Source: Acidimicrobiales bacterium (GTDB lineage Bacteria > Actinomycetota > Acidimicrobiia > Acidimicrobiales > Poriferisodalaceae). From it: DNA of 64,000 bases. Positions 49,836 through 58,521 of this stretch are shown here, in pieces. The stretch covers positions 62,001 through 126,000 of the forward strand of contig VYDH01000003.1 in NCBI GenBank assembly GCA_009843525.1, read 5' to 3'. The first letter of the stretch is position 1, and each line of letters opens with the position of its first letter. Under the pieces are notes generated by a model. The model ran no database searches and was not told where the DNA came from. It was given only the letters and a program-made list of their open reading frames with translations. The position numbers and the translations under genes are program-made.

Positions 49836-50894
49836 GTGAACTGGAACTTCGAGATCCTCCCGGATTTCATTTTCAACGGCCTACGCGACGGCGCCGTCTA
49901 CGCCGCCGCCGCGTTGGCGCTGGTGCTGATCTTCAAGGCGACCACGCTGATCAACTTCGCCACCGGTGAGTTGGCGATGCTCGGTGCGTTCTTCGTCTAT
50001 GTGCTCAACATCGAGCAGGGTCTGTGGCTCTGGCTCTCGATCGCCATAGCGATGCTCGTCAGCGCCGGGATCGGCGCGGCCGTCGAGCGAGCACTCGTCA
50101 GACCCTTCGACCCGGCCGACCACCTGCCTGTGGTGCTTATCACCCTAGGTTTGTTCTTGATCATCAATGCCGTCGCGGGCGATGTCTGGAACTACCAGGT
50201 CCGGCGTGTCAACGACCCCTTCGGCCAGTTCCCGAGCTGGGTCCCGAACGGCAGCGAGCTCAAGACCTCCAGCGAGGGCACGATCGCGTGTCTGGAGAAC
50301 GCCGATGGCGCCTTGGCCGAGGTGGCACCCGGCACTGCCGGCGCCGACATGTGCGAGATGGTAGGCAGGACCTTCTTTGAGGTGATCGGGGCACGCCTCC
50401 ACTACCGCACCATCGGCACGTGGATCGCACTGGCCCTCGCGCTGATTGCGCTGGCGATCATCCTGGGCAAGACGAAGGCGGGCTTGGCGTTCCGCGCGGT
50501 GTCCTCCAACACCGAGTCAGCCCGGTTGGTCGGCGTCAACACCGGACGCACGCTGGGATTCGGCTGGGCGCTGGCCTCGGTGTTCGGCACGCTCTCCGCT
50601 GCCTTGGTGGCACCGGCGCTGGGCGGCGTCAACCCCAACATGATGCTGACGATCCTGATTTACGCCCTGGCGGGCGCCGCCCTCGGCGGCCTCGACAGCC
50701 TCGGCGGTGCCGTCATCGGCGGGCTGGTCGTGGGGCTCATCAAGTCGGTACTGGTCTCATGGTTCGGCGTGGTCGTGCTCGGCCAGGCCTATTTCTCGAT
50801 CTTGCAGCTGGCGACGGCGTTCCTGCTGATCTTGATCGTGCTGTTGTTCCGTCCAGCGGGTCTCTTCGGAACCCGCCGCATCGAGCGCGTCTAG
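49836..50894 (+). CDS. livH: LivH-type permease, copy 1, with extracytoplasmic insertion
   Basis: A 352-residue polytopic permease with the LivH marks FNGLRDGAVYAAAALAL, INFATGELAMLGAF and LGGLDSLGGAVIGGL, ending FRPAGLFGTRRIERV. Between the central helices (about residues 125-190) is an inserted hydrophilic loop holding two cysteines (IACLENADG and ADMCEM). The length is about 50 residues above a typical LivH. GTG 49836 is the start. Confidence 0.91.
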   Translation: MNWNFEILPDFIFNGLRDGAVYAAAALALVLIFKATTLINFATGELAMLGAFFVYVLNIEQGLWLWLSIAIAMLVSAGIGAAVERALVRPFDPADHLPVVLITLGLFLIINAVAGDVWNYQVRRVNDPFGQFPSWVPNGSELKTSSEGTIACLENADGALAEVAPGTAGADMCEMVGRTFFEVIGARLHYRTIGTWIALALALIALAIILGKTKAGLAFRAVSSNTESARLVGVNTGRTLGFGWALASVFGTLSAALVAPALGGVNPNMMLTILIYALAGAALGGLDSLGGAVIGGLVVGLIKSVLVSWFGVVVLGQAYFSILQLATAFLLILIVLLFRPAGLFGTRRIERV

Positions 50895-50923
50895 CTCAAC
50901 TACCCAAGGGGAGTTGCTGAGGT

Positions 50924-52750
50924 ATGAGTTCACCACTGCTCATCGTTTCCAGGGGCAGCACACAGCATCGCCAGTGGCGGTTCTTGAGCTGGGGCTACGC
51001 CTTGGCGCTGGCGATCCTGGTGCCACTGGTCCTGCAGCCGTTCGAGATCGGCAAGATGAACCGCGCGTTGGTCCTCATGGTGGCCGTGCTGGCGGTCAAC
51101 TTGGTCGTGGGCTTCAACGGCATGCTCGCGCTCGGGCACTCGGCGTTCATGGGCATCGGTGCATTCGTTGCCGCGTCGATGGTCCAGGACGAGCTCTGGG
51201 ACTTCTGGATGGTCATCCCGGTCGTCGTGATCGTCGGGTTTGCCATCGGCATCATCGTGGGTCTGCCAGCGCTACGCGTGCGAGGTCTCTACCTAGCCTT
51301 GGTCACCATCGCCCAAGCGGCGGTCTTCCCGACGCTCGTGAACATCGACGAACTCGGCATCGCACGCCGTACCGGCGGCCCGAACGGCCGAGACGTCATC
51401 GAGGAAGTCGATCGGCAGGAAAGCGGCTTCTCCAGCTTCTTCGAGTGGCTGCCCGGTGTCGACGGTGCGCGTGGCGCGAATGCGTATCGCTACTGGATCC
51501 TGCTGCTGATGACGGTGATCGTCATTGCCTTGGTCCGCAATATCATGACCAGCCGGCCTGGCCGGGCGGTTCTTGCGATCCGCGACAGCGAGGCAGGTGC
51601 CGCCGTCTACGGCGTGAACCTGCCGCTCTACAAAACCGTGAACTTCGCCTTGAGCGCCTCACTGGGTTCGCTGGCAGGCCTCATGTGGTGCCTGGACAAG
51701 GGCTTCGTGGCCGGCCAGGACTTCACCTTCCTGCTGGCAGTCGACCTCATCATCGGCTTGGTGATCGGCGGTGTCGGCACCCTGCAGGGCTCTATTTTCG
51801 GCGGCTTGTTCGTGGTGTGGGTGCGAGACCTCACCAAGAGAATCTCCATCCCGCTGGGCTTCTACACGCTCGACGGCGACGGCCCCCTCTCTGCGGCCAT
51901 CTTCGGTCTCATCCTCATCCTGTTCACCTTCTTCGCCCCGGGCGGCATCGCCTCGATGGTGACGGCGATACAGAAGAGAATCATCCAGGTAGTCCCGCTG
52001 ACGCCAGACGGCGACCCCATCACACCGCTCTCGAGCCTCGACCCCGGCCCGTCCTCCACGCGAGCCACCTGGGCAATGAGATTCGCTATCGCCGGCCCAG
52101 TGCTGCTGGTGATCGGCTGGGTGCTGATGAATGTCGACAACCTCATCGTCGGCACGCTCGCCTTCGCATTGCGCTTCGCCATCGTGGTACTCGCACCGAT
52201 CATTGTGTTCGTCTCGATGAACGAACTCCGGGCGGCGAAGGCCGGCCGGCGCGGCGAGAACGCCGCTGCAGTGAGTTCGCAGGCCAAGACAGCGGGCGTC
52301 CTCGGTGTGCTGAGCTTCGCCTATATCCAGGCGTTCGCCCTGAACATCGCGCTGCGAGCCCACCACGTGGGACACCTCGCCCGCGAATCGGTCGCGGTGA
52401 ATCCCGACGGCAAGACGGTGCCGGCTATCCCGCTGGTCAATGAGGCGGCGAAGGCGAAGGACTTTGTGGGCACGCCGGGCGAATTCTGCGGCACTTCGCC
52501 CTCGGGCGAGATCAGCGATATGTCGGTCAGCGAGCTGTGCAACGTGGCATCCGATGCCATCGATGCCTCGGAGACATCGGTGGGCTTCTGGCTCATCGGC
52601 TGGCCGACGCAGAGCATGCTGTCGCTGGTGCTGAGCATCATCGTCATCGTGGCGACGATCTTCATCGGTCTGCGCTACTTCGTGTTCGCGGACGAGAAGG
52701 CCGAAACGGCCTCCGAGCCAGCGCCTGAAGACGTCGGCGCCTCTGCGTAG
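50924..52750 (+). CDS. livM: LivM-type permease, copy 1, with long C-terminal membrane extension
   Basis: A 608-residue protein, nearly twice the usual LivM length. Residues 1 to about 345 are LivM: VVGFNGMLALGHSAFMGIGAF, GLPALRVRGLYLALVTI, SRPGRAVLAIRDSE and VGTLQGSIFGG. From about residue 380 an extension adds four or five helices and a hydrophilic loop with two cysteines (EFCGTSPSG, SELCNVAS), ending in an acidic tail. No frameshift or internal stop is present, so it is one continuous product. Start at ATG 50924. Confidence 0.9.
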   Translation: MSSPLLIVSRGSTQHRQWRFLSWGYALALAILVPLVLQPFEIGKMNRALVLMVAVLAVNLVVGFNGMLALGHSAFMGIGAFVAASMVQDELWDFWMVIPVVVIVGFAIGIIVGLPALRVRGLYLALVTIAQAAVFPTLVNIDELGIARRTGGPNGRDVIEEVDRQESGFSSFFEWLPGVDGARGANAYRYWILLLMTVIVIALVRNIMTSRPGRAVLAIRDSEAGAAVYGVNLPLYKTVNFALSASLGSLAGLMWCLDKGFVAGQDFTFLLAVDLIIGLVIGGVGTLQGSIFGGLFVVWVRDLTKRISIPLGFYTLDGDGPLSAAIFGLILILFTFFAPGGIASMVTAIQKRIIQVVPLTPDGDPITPLSSLDPGPSSTRATWAMRFAIAGPVLLVIGWVLMNVDNLIVGTLAFALRFAIVVLAPIIVFVSMNELRAAKAGRRGENAAAVSSQAKTAGVLGVLSFAYIQAFALNIALRAHHVGHLARESVAVNPDGKTVPAIPLVNEAAKAKDFVGTPGEFCGTSPSGEISDMSVSELCNVASDAIDASETSVGFWLIGWPTQSMLSLVLSIIVIVATIFIGLRYFVFADEKAETASEPAPEDVGASA

Positions 52751-52829
52751 ATGTAAAGCGACGCCGAGCCTCCCGCCTCCGTTGCGGCGCCGGGGTTCGG
52801 TCGACATTGCTGAAGGCTGAGCAGTCGCG

Positions 52830-53774
52830 ATGGATGTAGCACTGCTGCTGCAGCGAATCTTCGATGCCCTGTTCAACAGCGCTATCTACTCCTCGCTGGC
52901 GCTGGCGCTGGTCATCATCTTTCGATCCACTGGGCTGCTGAACTTTGCCCAGGGCGAGATGGCCACCTTCTCGGCTTACATCGCCTTCGTTCTGCTCGCC
53001 GGTGCGGCACCAGGAGTCACCGGCGGTGGTCTGGCGTCGTGGATCGGAGCGCCGCTCGTGACGCCGCTAGCGATCGGAGGTGCTGTCGTCATCGGCATCG
53101 CGGCCGGCGCTGCGACCGAACGCGTGCTGATACGGCCGTTACGAAATGCGCCGGAGCTAGCGCTCGTCAACGTGACGATCGGCATCTTGCTGGCGCTGAA
53201 CTCGTTGATGGGCCAATGGTGGGGAACCGGACCGCGTGTCTTCCCACCGTTCTTCCCGTCGGATCCCGGTGATCACTTCGCGATCGCGGGTGCTCGTCTG
53301 CGCTTCTCCACTGTCGGGGCGTGGCTGGTGCTATTCGCGCTGCTGACCGTGCTGGCGCTGTTGTTGCGCTACACGAGAGCCGGTCTCGCCTTCCGGGCGG
53401 TGTCGATCGATTCGGAATCGGCCGCGTTGAACGGCATCCGCGTGGGTCCGACGCTGATGTACGGCTGGGCGCTGGCAGCAGGCCTCGGTGCCATCGCGGC
53501 CAACATGAGCGCGAACTCGGTGCTCCTGGAGCCCACCATGATGGTGCGGGTACTGGTGTACGCATTCGCCGCGGCGACGCTCGGCGGGCTCGACTCGCCG
53601 AAGGGAGCGCTGGTCGGTGGTGTGGTCATCGGCCTGAGCCAGACGCTGATCCCGGCCTATGTTCCGTTCATCGGCTTCGAGCTCAGCGTGCTACCCGCGC
53701 TCGTCGCCATGGTGGTGGTGCTCATCGTGCGCCCAGCCGGCTTGTTCGGCACTCAGCGGATCGAGCGGGTGTGA
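52830..53774 (+). CDS. LivH-type permease, copy 2
   Basis: A 314-residue permease of the same family as copy 1 but of ordinary length. It shows FNSAIYSSLALALV, NFAQGEMATFSAY, RAGLAFRAVSIDSESA and LGGLDSPKGALVGG, ending RPAGLFGTQRIERV, nearly the same terminal peptide as copy 1. The shared C-terminal tail supports duplication of the H-M pair. Its stop overlaps the GTG of the next gene. Confidence 0.91.
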   Translation: MDVALLLQRIFDALFNSAIYSSLALALVIIFRSTGLLNFAQGEMATFSAYIAFVLLAGAAPGVTGGGLASWIGAPLVTPLAIGGAVVIGIAAGAATERVLIRPLRNAPELALVNVTIGILLALNSLMGQWWGTGPRVFPPFFPSDPGDHFAIAGARLRFSTVGAWLVLFALLTVLALLLRYTRAGLAFRAVSIDSESAALNGIRVGPTLMYGWALAAGLGAIAANMSANSVLLEPTMMVRVLVYAFAAATLGGLDSPKGALVGGVVIGLSQTLIPAYVPFIGFELSVLPALVAMVVVLIVRPAGLFGTQRIERV

Positions 53775-55033
53775 GCGACGACAACTGGCCCACGCCGCTG
53801 CCGCGCCCAGGCGATGACGACGAGACTCCGGGTGCCGATGCCAGCGTGTTCGCTGTTTTTGCCCCGCCCGACGATCCGCCGCCGTCTGACGAGCCGCTCG
53901 AGTCTGGCGAGTCGTCCGAAGCTGCGGCGCTGGGCGTCGAGCCGTCCGGCGCCGGGCTCAGCGTGCGCAGCGGCCCGCCAGCGGCATCCGGCGTTGGCAC
54001 AGCCGTGCTCGGCGCCGGCGGCGCGGATCGTGTTGTGGGTTCGCGGCGGCGGATCGGCCCGCTCAGCTGGATCGGCGCTGTGTTGCTGGGTGTGTGGCTG
54101 GTGGCGATGCCGCTGACCAGTTCGGTGACCGAACTGCGGCAGAACACCCAGATCATCGTCATGGTTCTCGCCGTGCTGGGCGTCAATATCGCCACGGGCT
54201 ACGGCGGCATGATCAGCCTCGGCCATGGGGTCTTCGTGGCCGTCGGCGCGTTCGCAGCCGCCTATGCAGTCGACGACTTGGCGCTGCCGTGGGTCCTCTC
54301 GATCCTGGCCGGCGCCGCATTCGCAGGTGTCATCGGCGCATTGGTCGGCCTGCCGGCGCTCCGCATCAAGGGCATCCACCTTGCATTGGTGACGCTCGGG
54401 CTGGCCATCGTGTTCCAGCCGCTCGCCAAGCGAGTGCCGGCGTTCTCCGGCGGCGTCAGCGGCAGGGCGGTCGGCGCCGAATTGGTGCCGCCGTCGTGGT
54501 TCGGCACCAGCCGCTGGGCCGAGGGGCTGTACCACTACCTCATCTGCCTGGTGGTGGTGGGGTTGGCGATGTGGCTAACGCACAACATCATCAAGAGCAG
54601 ACCCGGCCGCGCCATGCGCGCGGTGCGCGACAACGACACTGCTGCAGCCGTGTACGGGGTGAACCTGGTGGCCTCCAGGGTCAGCACATTCGCGGTGAGC
54701 GCATCGCTGGCAGGCCTCGCAGGCGCGCTCGGCATCGTCCTGGTGCCGTTCGCCTCACAGGAGTCGTACCCGTTCCAGGAATCGTTGGTGCTGTATGCCA
54801 CCGCCGTGCTCGGCGGCCTGGGCTCGCTGTGGGGTTCCGTGCTGGGCGTAGCGATCCGGGAGGTCTTCTCGAGGATCGGCGAACTGCTCGGCGATGTCAG
54901 CGGCCTGGGCCCGCTCGGCGAGTTCCTGCGCCTGCTCGACGAAGAGCAGTTCGTGTTCGGTGTGCTGCTGGTGGCCCTGACGTTCGTCTTCCCACGCGGT
55001 CTCATCGGCATGTTCAATCGCCGCAAGACCTGA
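53771..55033 (+). CDS. LivM-type permease, copy 2, with Pro/Glu-rich N-terminal tail
   Basis: A 420-residue permease. An N-terminal cytoplasmic tail of about 90 residues is rich in Pro, Asp, Glu and Ser. The LivM domain then shows TGYGGMISLGHGVFVAVGAF, GLPALRIKGIHLALVTLG, SRPGRAMRAVRDND and LGGLGSLWGSVLG. GTG 53771 overlaps the livH copy 2 stop by four bases. It lacks the C-terminal extension of copy 1. Confidence 0.9.
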   Translation: MSDDNWPTPLPRPGDDDETPGADASVFAVFAPPDDPPPSDEPLESGESSEAAALGVEPSGAGLSVRSGPPAASGVGTAVLGAGGADRVVGSRRRIGPLSWIGAVLLGVWLVAMPLTSSVTELRQNTQIIVMVLAVLGVNIATGYGGMISLGHGVFVAVGAFAAAYAVDDLALPWVLSILAGAAFAGVIGALVGLPALRIKGIHLALVTLGLAIVFQPLAKRVPAFSGGVSGRAVGAELVPPSWFGTSRWAEGLYHYLICLVVVGLAMWLTHNIIKSRPGRAMRAVRDNDTAAAVYGVNLVASRVSTFAVSASLAGLAGALGIVLVPFASQESYPFQESLVLYATAVLGGLGSLWGSVLGVAIREVFSRIGELLGDVSGLGPLGEFLRLLDEEQFVFGVLLVALTFVFPRGLIGMFNRRKT

Positions 55034-55110
55034 TCGCGCGACCGCCGGAACCGGCTCGAAGAATCGAAATCGTTGCAGAATTGACACAACCCGCCCGGTG
55101 ACCAGCCACA

Positions 55111-55128
55111 AGACGCGAACTAGCGTCT
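55111..55128 (+). other. Hairpin between permease and binding-protein genes
   Basis: AGACGC, loop GAACTA and GCGTCT form a perfect 6-bp stem, 75 bases before the binding-protein start. A TTGACA lies at 55081-55086 without a convincing -10 partner. The hairpin might be an RNA-stability element or an internal promoter region; neither is shown. Confidence 0.35.
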
Positions 55129-55202
55129 CGATGGACCGGTTGGGGCGTCTGTGCGATTCCGCTTCCGGTTCGTGCTTTTGCAACCAATTGGGGAGACACA
55201 AC

Positions 55203-56918
55203 ATGACGAAGCGTCGAATGTGGCGCTTGCTAGCTCTGCTCTTCGCGTTCTCGCTCGTAGCCGCTGCGTGCGGTGGCGGCGATGACGACGCAGACGCTGA
55301 CGCTGGCGAGACAGAAACCGAAACCACGGCCGCGCCGAGCGAAGACGAGGCGATGGACGAGGAAGAGGAGATGGCAGAGGAAGAAGACGAGGGCGCCACT
55401 GGTGCTCTCGGCGGTGCCGCTGCTGAGGAAGACATCGAAGCCGCCGTTGCCGGTGAGGACGAGGAAGAGGAGATGGCCGACGAGGAGATGATGGAAGAGG
55501 AGGAGATGATGTTCGATCGCTCCACCCTCGAAGGCATCTTCGAAGAGGCCGCTGCTCGTCGTGCCAAGTCCGTTGCCGACCTGACCGAGAAGATCGAGTC
55601 TGGCGAGTACGGCGTGGGCGACGACGGCATCCTGCGCGGTCCGGCGGGCTTCACCATCGACATTTCCGCTTGCCCGGACGACTGGTCGGACACCACAGGC
55701 ATTACCGACTCGCAGGTGCGCATCGGTCACACCACGGCTCAGTCGGGCAATCTTGCCGCGTACGGCAATATCGCGTACGGCTGGGAGAACTACTTCAACT
55801 GGATCAACGAGAATGATCCGATCATGGTCGGCGGCTCGCCGCGTGACCTGACGCTGATCATCAAGGACGACGCCTATGTCGCCGCTCAGACGATCGAGTT
55901 CGTCGATGAGCTGATCGAGGCGGAGAACGTGTTCTCGATCCTGACGCTGGGTTCGCCCAACACCCTCGCGGTGTACGACAAGATCAACGAGGAGTGCATC
56001 CCGCACCCGTTCGTGATGACTGGCCACCCGGCCTGGGGCGACCCGGTGAACCACCCGTGGACCACCATCATGCAGATGTCGTACTCGACGGAGTCGATCC
56101 TGTGGGGCGCGTGGATCAGGGAGAACCTGCCTGACCTGCTGCCGGTGAAGGTTGCCGGTCTGGTGATGGACAACGACTTCGGTCTGGCCTACGAGCTGGG
56201 CTTCGAGGAGTGGGCACACGCCAACACCGACGTGGTGAGCGAGTACCTGCCGGTGCGTCATGACCCGGCTGCGCCGACGCTGACCAACGAGATGACGACC
56301 ATCTTGGCGTTCGAGCCTGATGTGTTCATCTCGATGACGGCGGGCAACCCGTGCTTGCTGGCAGTCCAGGAGGCCGGCCAGAGCGGCCTGTACGACGACA
56401 TCAACGCCAAGGGCGGCGCGCTCTTCACGCCGTCGGTGTGCAAGGGCATTGAGGCCTACATGAAGCCCGCCGGTGATGCGGCGGACGGCTGGTGGATCAT
56501 CGGCGGTGGGTCGAAGGACTCCACCGATCCGAAGTTCATCGATGAGCCGTTCATGTCGTTCGTCAACAGCAACCTCGAGGCGGGCGGCTTGGACCCGGCG
56601 GTGTCGCTGTATGCCATCGGTTACACCTACGGCTACCCCTACGGCGAGGCGCTGCGCATTGCGGCTGATCTGCCGGGCGGTCTGAACCGGACGAACTTCA
56701 TCCTGGCCGTGCGGTCGATCGACATGTACCACCCGATGCTTCTCGACGGCATCATCACGCAGCTCAACGGCAACGCCGATGCGTACTTCGTCGAGGGCTC
56801 GGACTTCAGCCAGTTCAATGCGACTGAGCAGACCTGGACCCAGGTCGGCGATGTCGTGGACGTCAATGGCAAGTCGACGAATTGCGCCTGGGACAAGGAC
56901 AACGGCGGCTGCCGCTAG
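55203..56918 (+). CDS. Branched-chain amino acid-type solute-binding lipoprotein
   Basis: A 571-residue extracytoplasmic binding protein (periplasmic-binding type I fold). ATG 55203 starts a signal peptide with lipobox AAACGG. An acidic linker of about 80 residues follows, dominated by Glu, Asp and Met. After a helical segment the ligand-binding domain begins near residue 150 (DSQVRIGHTTAQSG). It shows family features such as AYGNIAYGWENYFNWIN and YTYGYPYGEALR. It closes the transporter operon and is the only binding protein for the two permease pairs. GGGGAG lies upstream of the start. Hydrophobic amino acids are the default ligand, but amides and short acids are also known for this family. 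Confidence 0.9.
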   Translation: MTKRRMWRLLALLFAFSLVAAACGGGDDDADADAGETETETTAAPSEDEAMDEEEEMAEEEDEGATGALGGAAAEEDIEAAVAGEDEEEEMADEEMMEEEEMMFDRSTLEGIFEEAAARRAKSVADLTEKIESGEYGVGDDGILRGPAGFTIDISACPDDWSDTTGITDSQVRIGHTTAQSGNLAAYGNIAYGWENYFNWINENDPIMVGGSPRDLTLIIKDDAYVAAQTIEFVDELIEAENVFSILTLGSPNTLAVYDKINEECIPHPFVMTGHPAWGDPVNHPWTTIMQMSYSTESILWGAWIRENLPDLLPVKVAGLVMDNDFGLAYELGFEEWAHANTDVVSEYLPVRHDPAAPTLTNEMTTILAFEPDVFISMTAGNPCLLAVQEAGQSGLYDDINAKGGALFTPSVCKGIEAYMKPAGDAADGWWIIGGGSKDSTDPKFIDEPFMSFVNSNLEAGGLDPAVSLYAIGYTYGYPYGEALRIAADLPGGLNRTNFILAVRSIDMYHPMLLDGIITQLNGNADAYFVEGSDFSQFNATEQTWTQVGDVVDVNGKSTNCAWDKDNGGCR

Positions 56919-56985
56919 GCAAACGCCACCAGGAGGTCAAACGCCCTGCGTCTGATTCCTGACTGACCAAAACGGTCAACAGAGA

Positions 56986-57006
56986 GGGGCGGCGGGCCGC
57001 CGCCCC
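56986..57006 (+). terminator. Strong GC hairpin after the Liv-type operon
   Basis: GGGGCGGCGG (56986-56995) and CCGCCGCCCC (56997-57006) are perfect inverted repeats around one G, able to form a 9-bp stem with a 3-base loop. A smaller hairpin (TGACC-AAAAC-GGTCA) lies just before. Position suggests the operon terminator. The T-run expected next is replaced by the doubtful C-tract, so the true 3' flank is unknown. Confidence 0.5.
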
Positions 57007-57232
57007 CCCCCCCCCCCCCCGGGGTGTGGGGGCACGGGGGGGGGGCGGGGGCACCCCGGCCCCCGGGTGGTTGCGAGGACCCCCCCCCCCCGGCGGGCGC
57101 CCCCCCCCCCCCGCCCGCGCCGCCCCCGCGGCCCCCCCCCCCCGCCCCCCCCCCCCCCCCGCGGGGGCGCCCCCCCCCCCCCCCCCCCCCCGCCCCCCCC
57201 GGGCGCGGGGCCCCCCCCCCCCCCCCCCCCCT
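57003..57232. other. C/G homopolymer block, probable sequencing or assembly artefact
   Basis: About 230 bases consist almost only of C runs with some G runs, several of 10-20 bases, with isolated other bases. Nothing of this kind appears elsewhere in the window. It starts at the apex of the strong hairpin after the binding-protein gene and ends abruptly in ordinary sequence. Reading frames through it give only Pro, Gly, Arg and Ala runs and are not genes. The 371-base gap between flanking genes (56919-57289) holds this block, the hairpins and about 60 bases of normal sequence on the right; I see no gene in it. Confidence 0.8.
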
Positions 57233-57289
57233 CTCGCGTCTGTGTCGCCGTACGGGGCTGCCGCGTGGCCTCAGCGCCGACGTGATGGT

Positions 57290-58471
57290 TCAGTCGCCGT
57301 CGACGATGGCCTTGACGCCCTCGACGACGCGCTGCATGTTGGCGCGCAGCACGTCGCGGCGCCGGTTCAGCACCCGCTGCTCCTTGGCTGGGTCACGCAA
57401 GGCCATGGGCACCGTGCCGTTGTTCTCCTGGCCGATGAGCATCGAGAACCGCAGCCGGCTGCCGCCGCCCTGCTCGGCGAGGTCGAACCGCCACACGGCA
57501 CCGGGATTCTCGGTGTCGGTGACGCGCCATTCGAACGCCGTGCGCTCCTCCCACGCAGTCACGATGCAGTCGGTCTCCCAGTCGAACACGTCGGGGATGG
57601 AGTTGCGGCCACGGAACGTCGAGCCCACACCCGGATCGCCTTCGGATGTCCACTCGGCACCCAGGAATTCCTCGGAGAACTGCGCCGGCATGCTGATGTC
57701 GGTGATGACATCCCAGACCGCCCGGGGCCGGGCATCGGTGTCGATCTCGGCCACCACGCCCTGACCGTCGGCCACCCGGGCGGTGCCGTCGTCGCTGGGC
57801 CGCTGGCGGGTGAAGCCCCACTGGTCGAAGTATGTGATCTCGCTCGCCGGTCGGCGGGGCGCTGCCGAGAAGTCGGTTCCCTTGGTGTAGGCCACCGGGA
57901 AGCACACCAGCGTGGTGAGGCCCGGCGGCATGCCCAGCAGCTCGGCCACTTCCTCGGACTTGTTGTTGAGCATCGTGGCGTACGCGGTGCCGAGGCCCCG
58001 GGAGCGCAGTGCCAGATTGAAGCTCCAGGCTGAGGGAATGGCGCTGTCGAACAGCCCCGGCCGGCCGCTGTCGTCGTGGATGCCCCAGATCGCCAGCATC
58101 ACGAGCGCCGGGGCCTTCGCGTAGTTCTCCACGAGGTAGGCGCTGGAGCTGACGATGTGCTCCTTGGGGTGGCCGGTGCCGTCGAGGCGCCCCCGGGCGT
58201 TGATGAAGATGGTGCCCACTTCGGCGTACAGCTCGCCGAGCTGATCCTTGAGTTCCTGGTCGCGGATCACGATCCAGCGGCGGCTGGCATCGTTGCCGCC
58301 CGTCGGCGCCTGCTCCGCGAGGTCGATGCACTCGAAGATGAGATCGTCGCTGACCCAGCGGTCGAAGTCGAGCCGCTTGCGCACCGCCCGGGTGGTGGTG
58401 AGCAGACGATCCACCTGGTCGAGGTCGAAACCGGCCTCGGAGATGCGTTCTCCGGAATCAGAATTCTGCAT
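57290..58471 (-). CDS. Nitroreductase-family domain fused to SRPBCC domain
   Basis: A 393-residue protein. Residues ~20-215 are a nitroreductase-like FMN domain: TTRAVRKRLDFDRWV, LAEQAPTGGNDASRRW, WSFNLALRSRGLGTAYATM and LVCFPVAYTKG. From about 235 to the end is a START/SRPBCC domain (VVAEIDTDARPRAVWDVITDI, EWRVTDTENPGAVWRFDL). Nitroreductase relatives reduce nitro groups, quinones or enones, or use flavin in dealkylation. The fused ligand-binding domain may capture a hydrophobic substrate (inference). It is divergent from the acyl-CoA dehydrogenase, 50 bases apart. Confidence 0.85.
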   Translation of the reverse strand: MQNSDSGERISEAGFDLDQVDRLLTTTRAVRKRLDFDRWVSDDLIFECIDLAEQAPTGGNDASRRWIVIRDQELKDQLGELYAEVGTIFINARGRLDGTGHPKEHIVSSSAYLVENYAKAPALVMLAIWGIHDDSGRPGLFDSAIPSAWSFNLALRSRGLGTAYATMLNNKSEEVAELLGMPPGLTTLVCFPVAYTKGTDFSAAPRRPASEITYFDQWGFTRQRPSDDGTARVADGQGVVAEIDTDARPRAVWDVITDISMPAQFSEEFLGAEWTSEGDPGVGSTFRGRNSIPDVFDWETDCIVTAWEERTAFEWRVTDTENPGAVWRFDLAEQGGGSRLRFSMLIGQENNGTVPMALRDPAKEQRVLNRRRDVLRANMQRVVEGVKAIVDGD

Positions 58472-58521
58472 TTCGGTACCCTAAGTCGCCGCTGCACAGC
58501 GGTGCCGAGCCCCGCGATCCC

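Noticed and set aside
51659..52876. A 405-codon minus-strand frame opposite LivM copy 1
   Set aside because: It is His/Asp/Arg-rich with no domain and mirrors a hydrophobic permease; the plus-strand gene has full family motifs.
57024..57764. Frames coding Pro/Gly-rich proteins through the C/G homopolymer block
   Set aside because: They are composed of homopolymer codons and then run antisense into the nitroreductase gene; the block itself is probably artefact.
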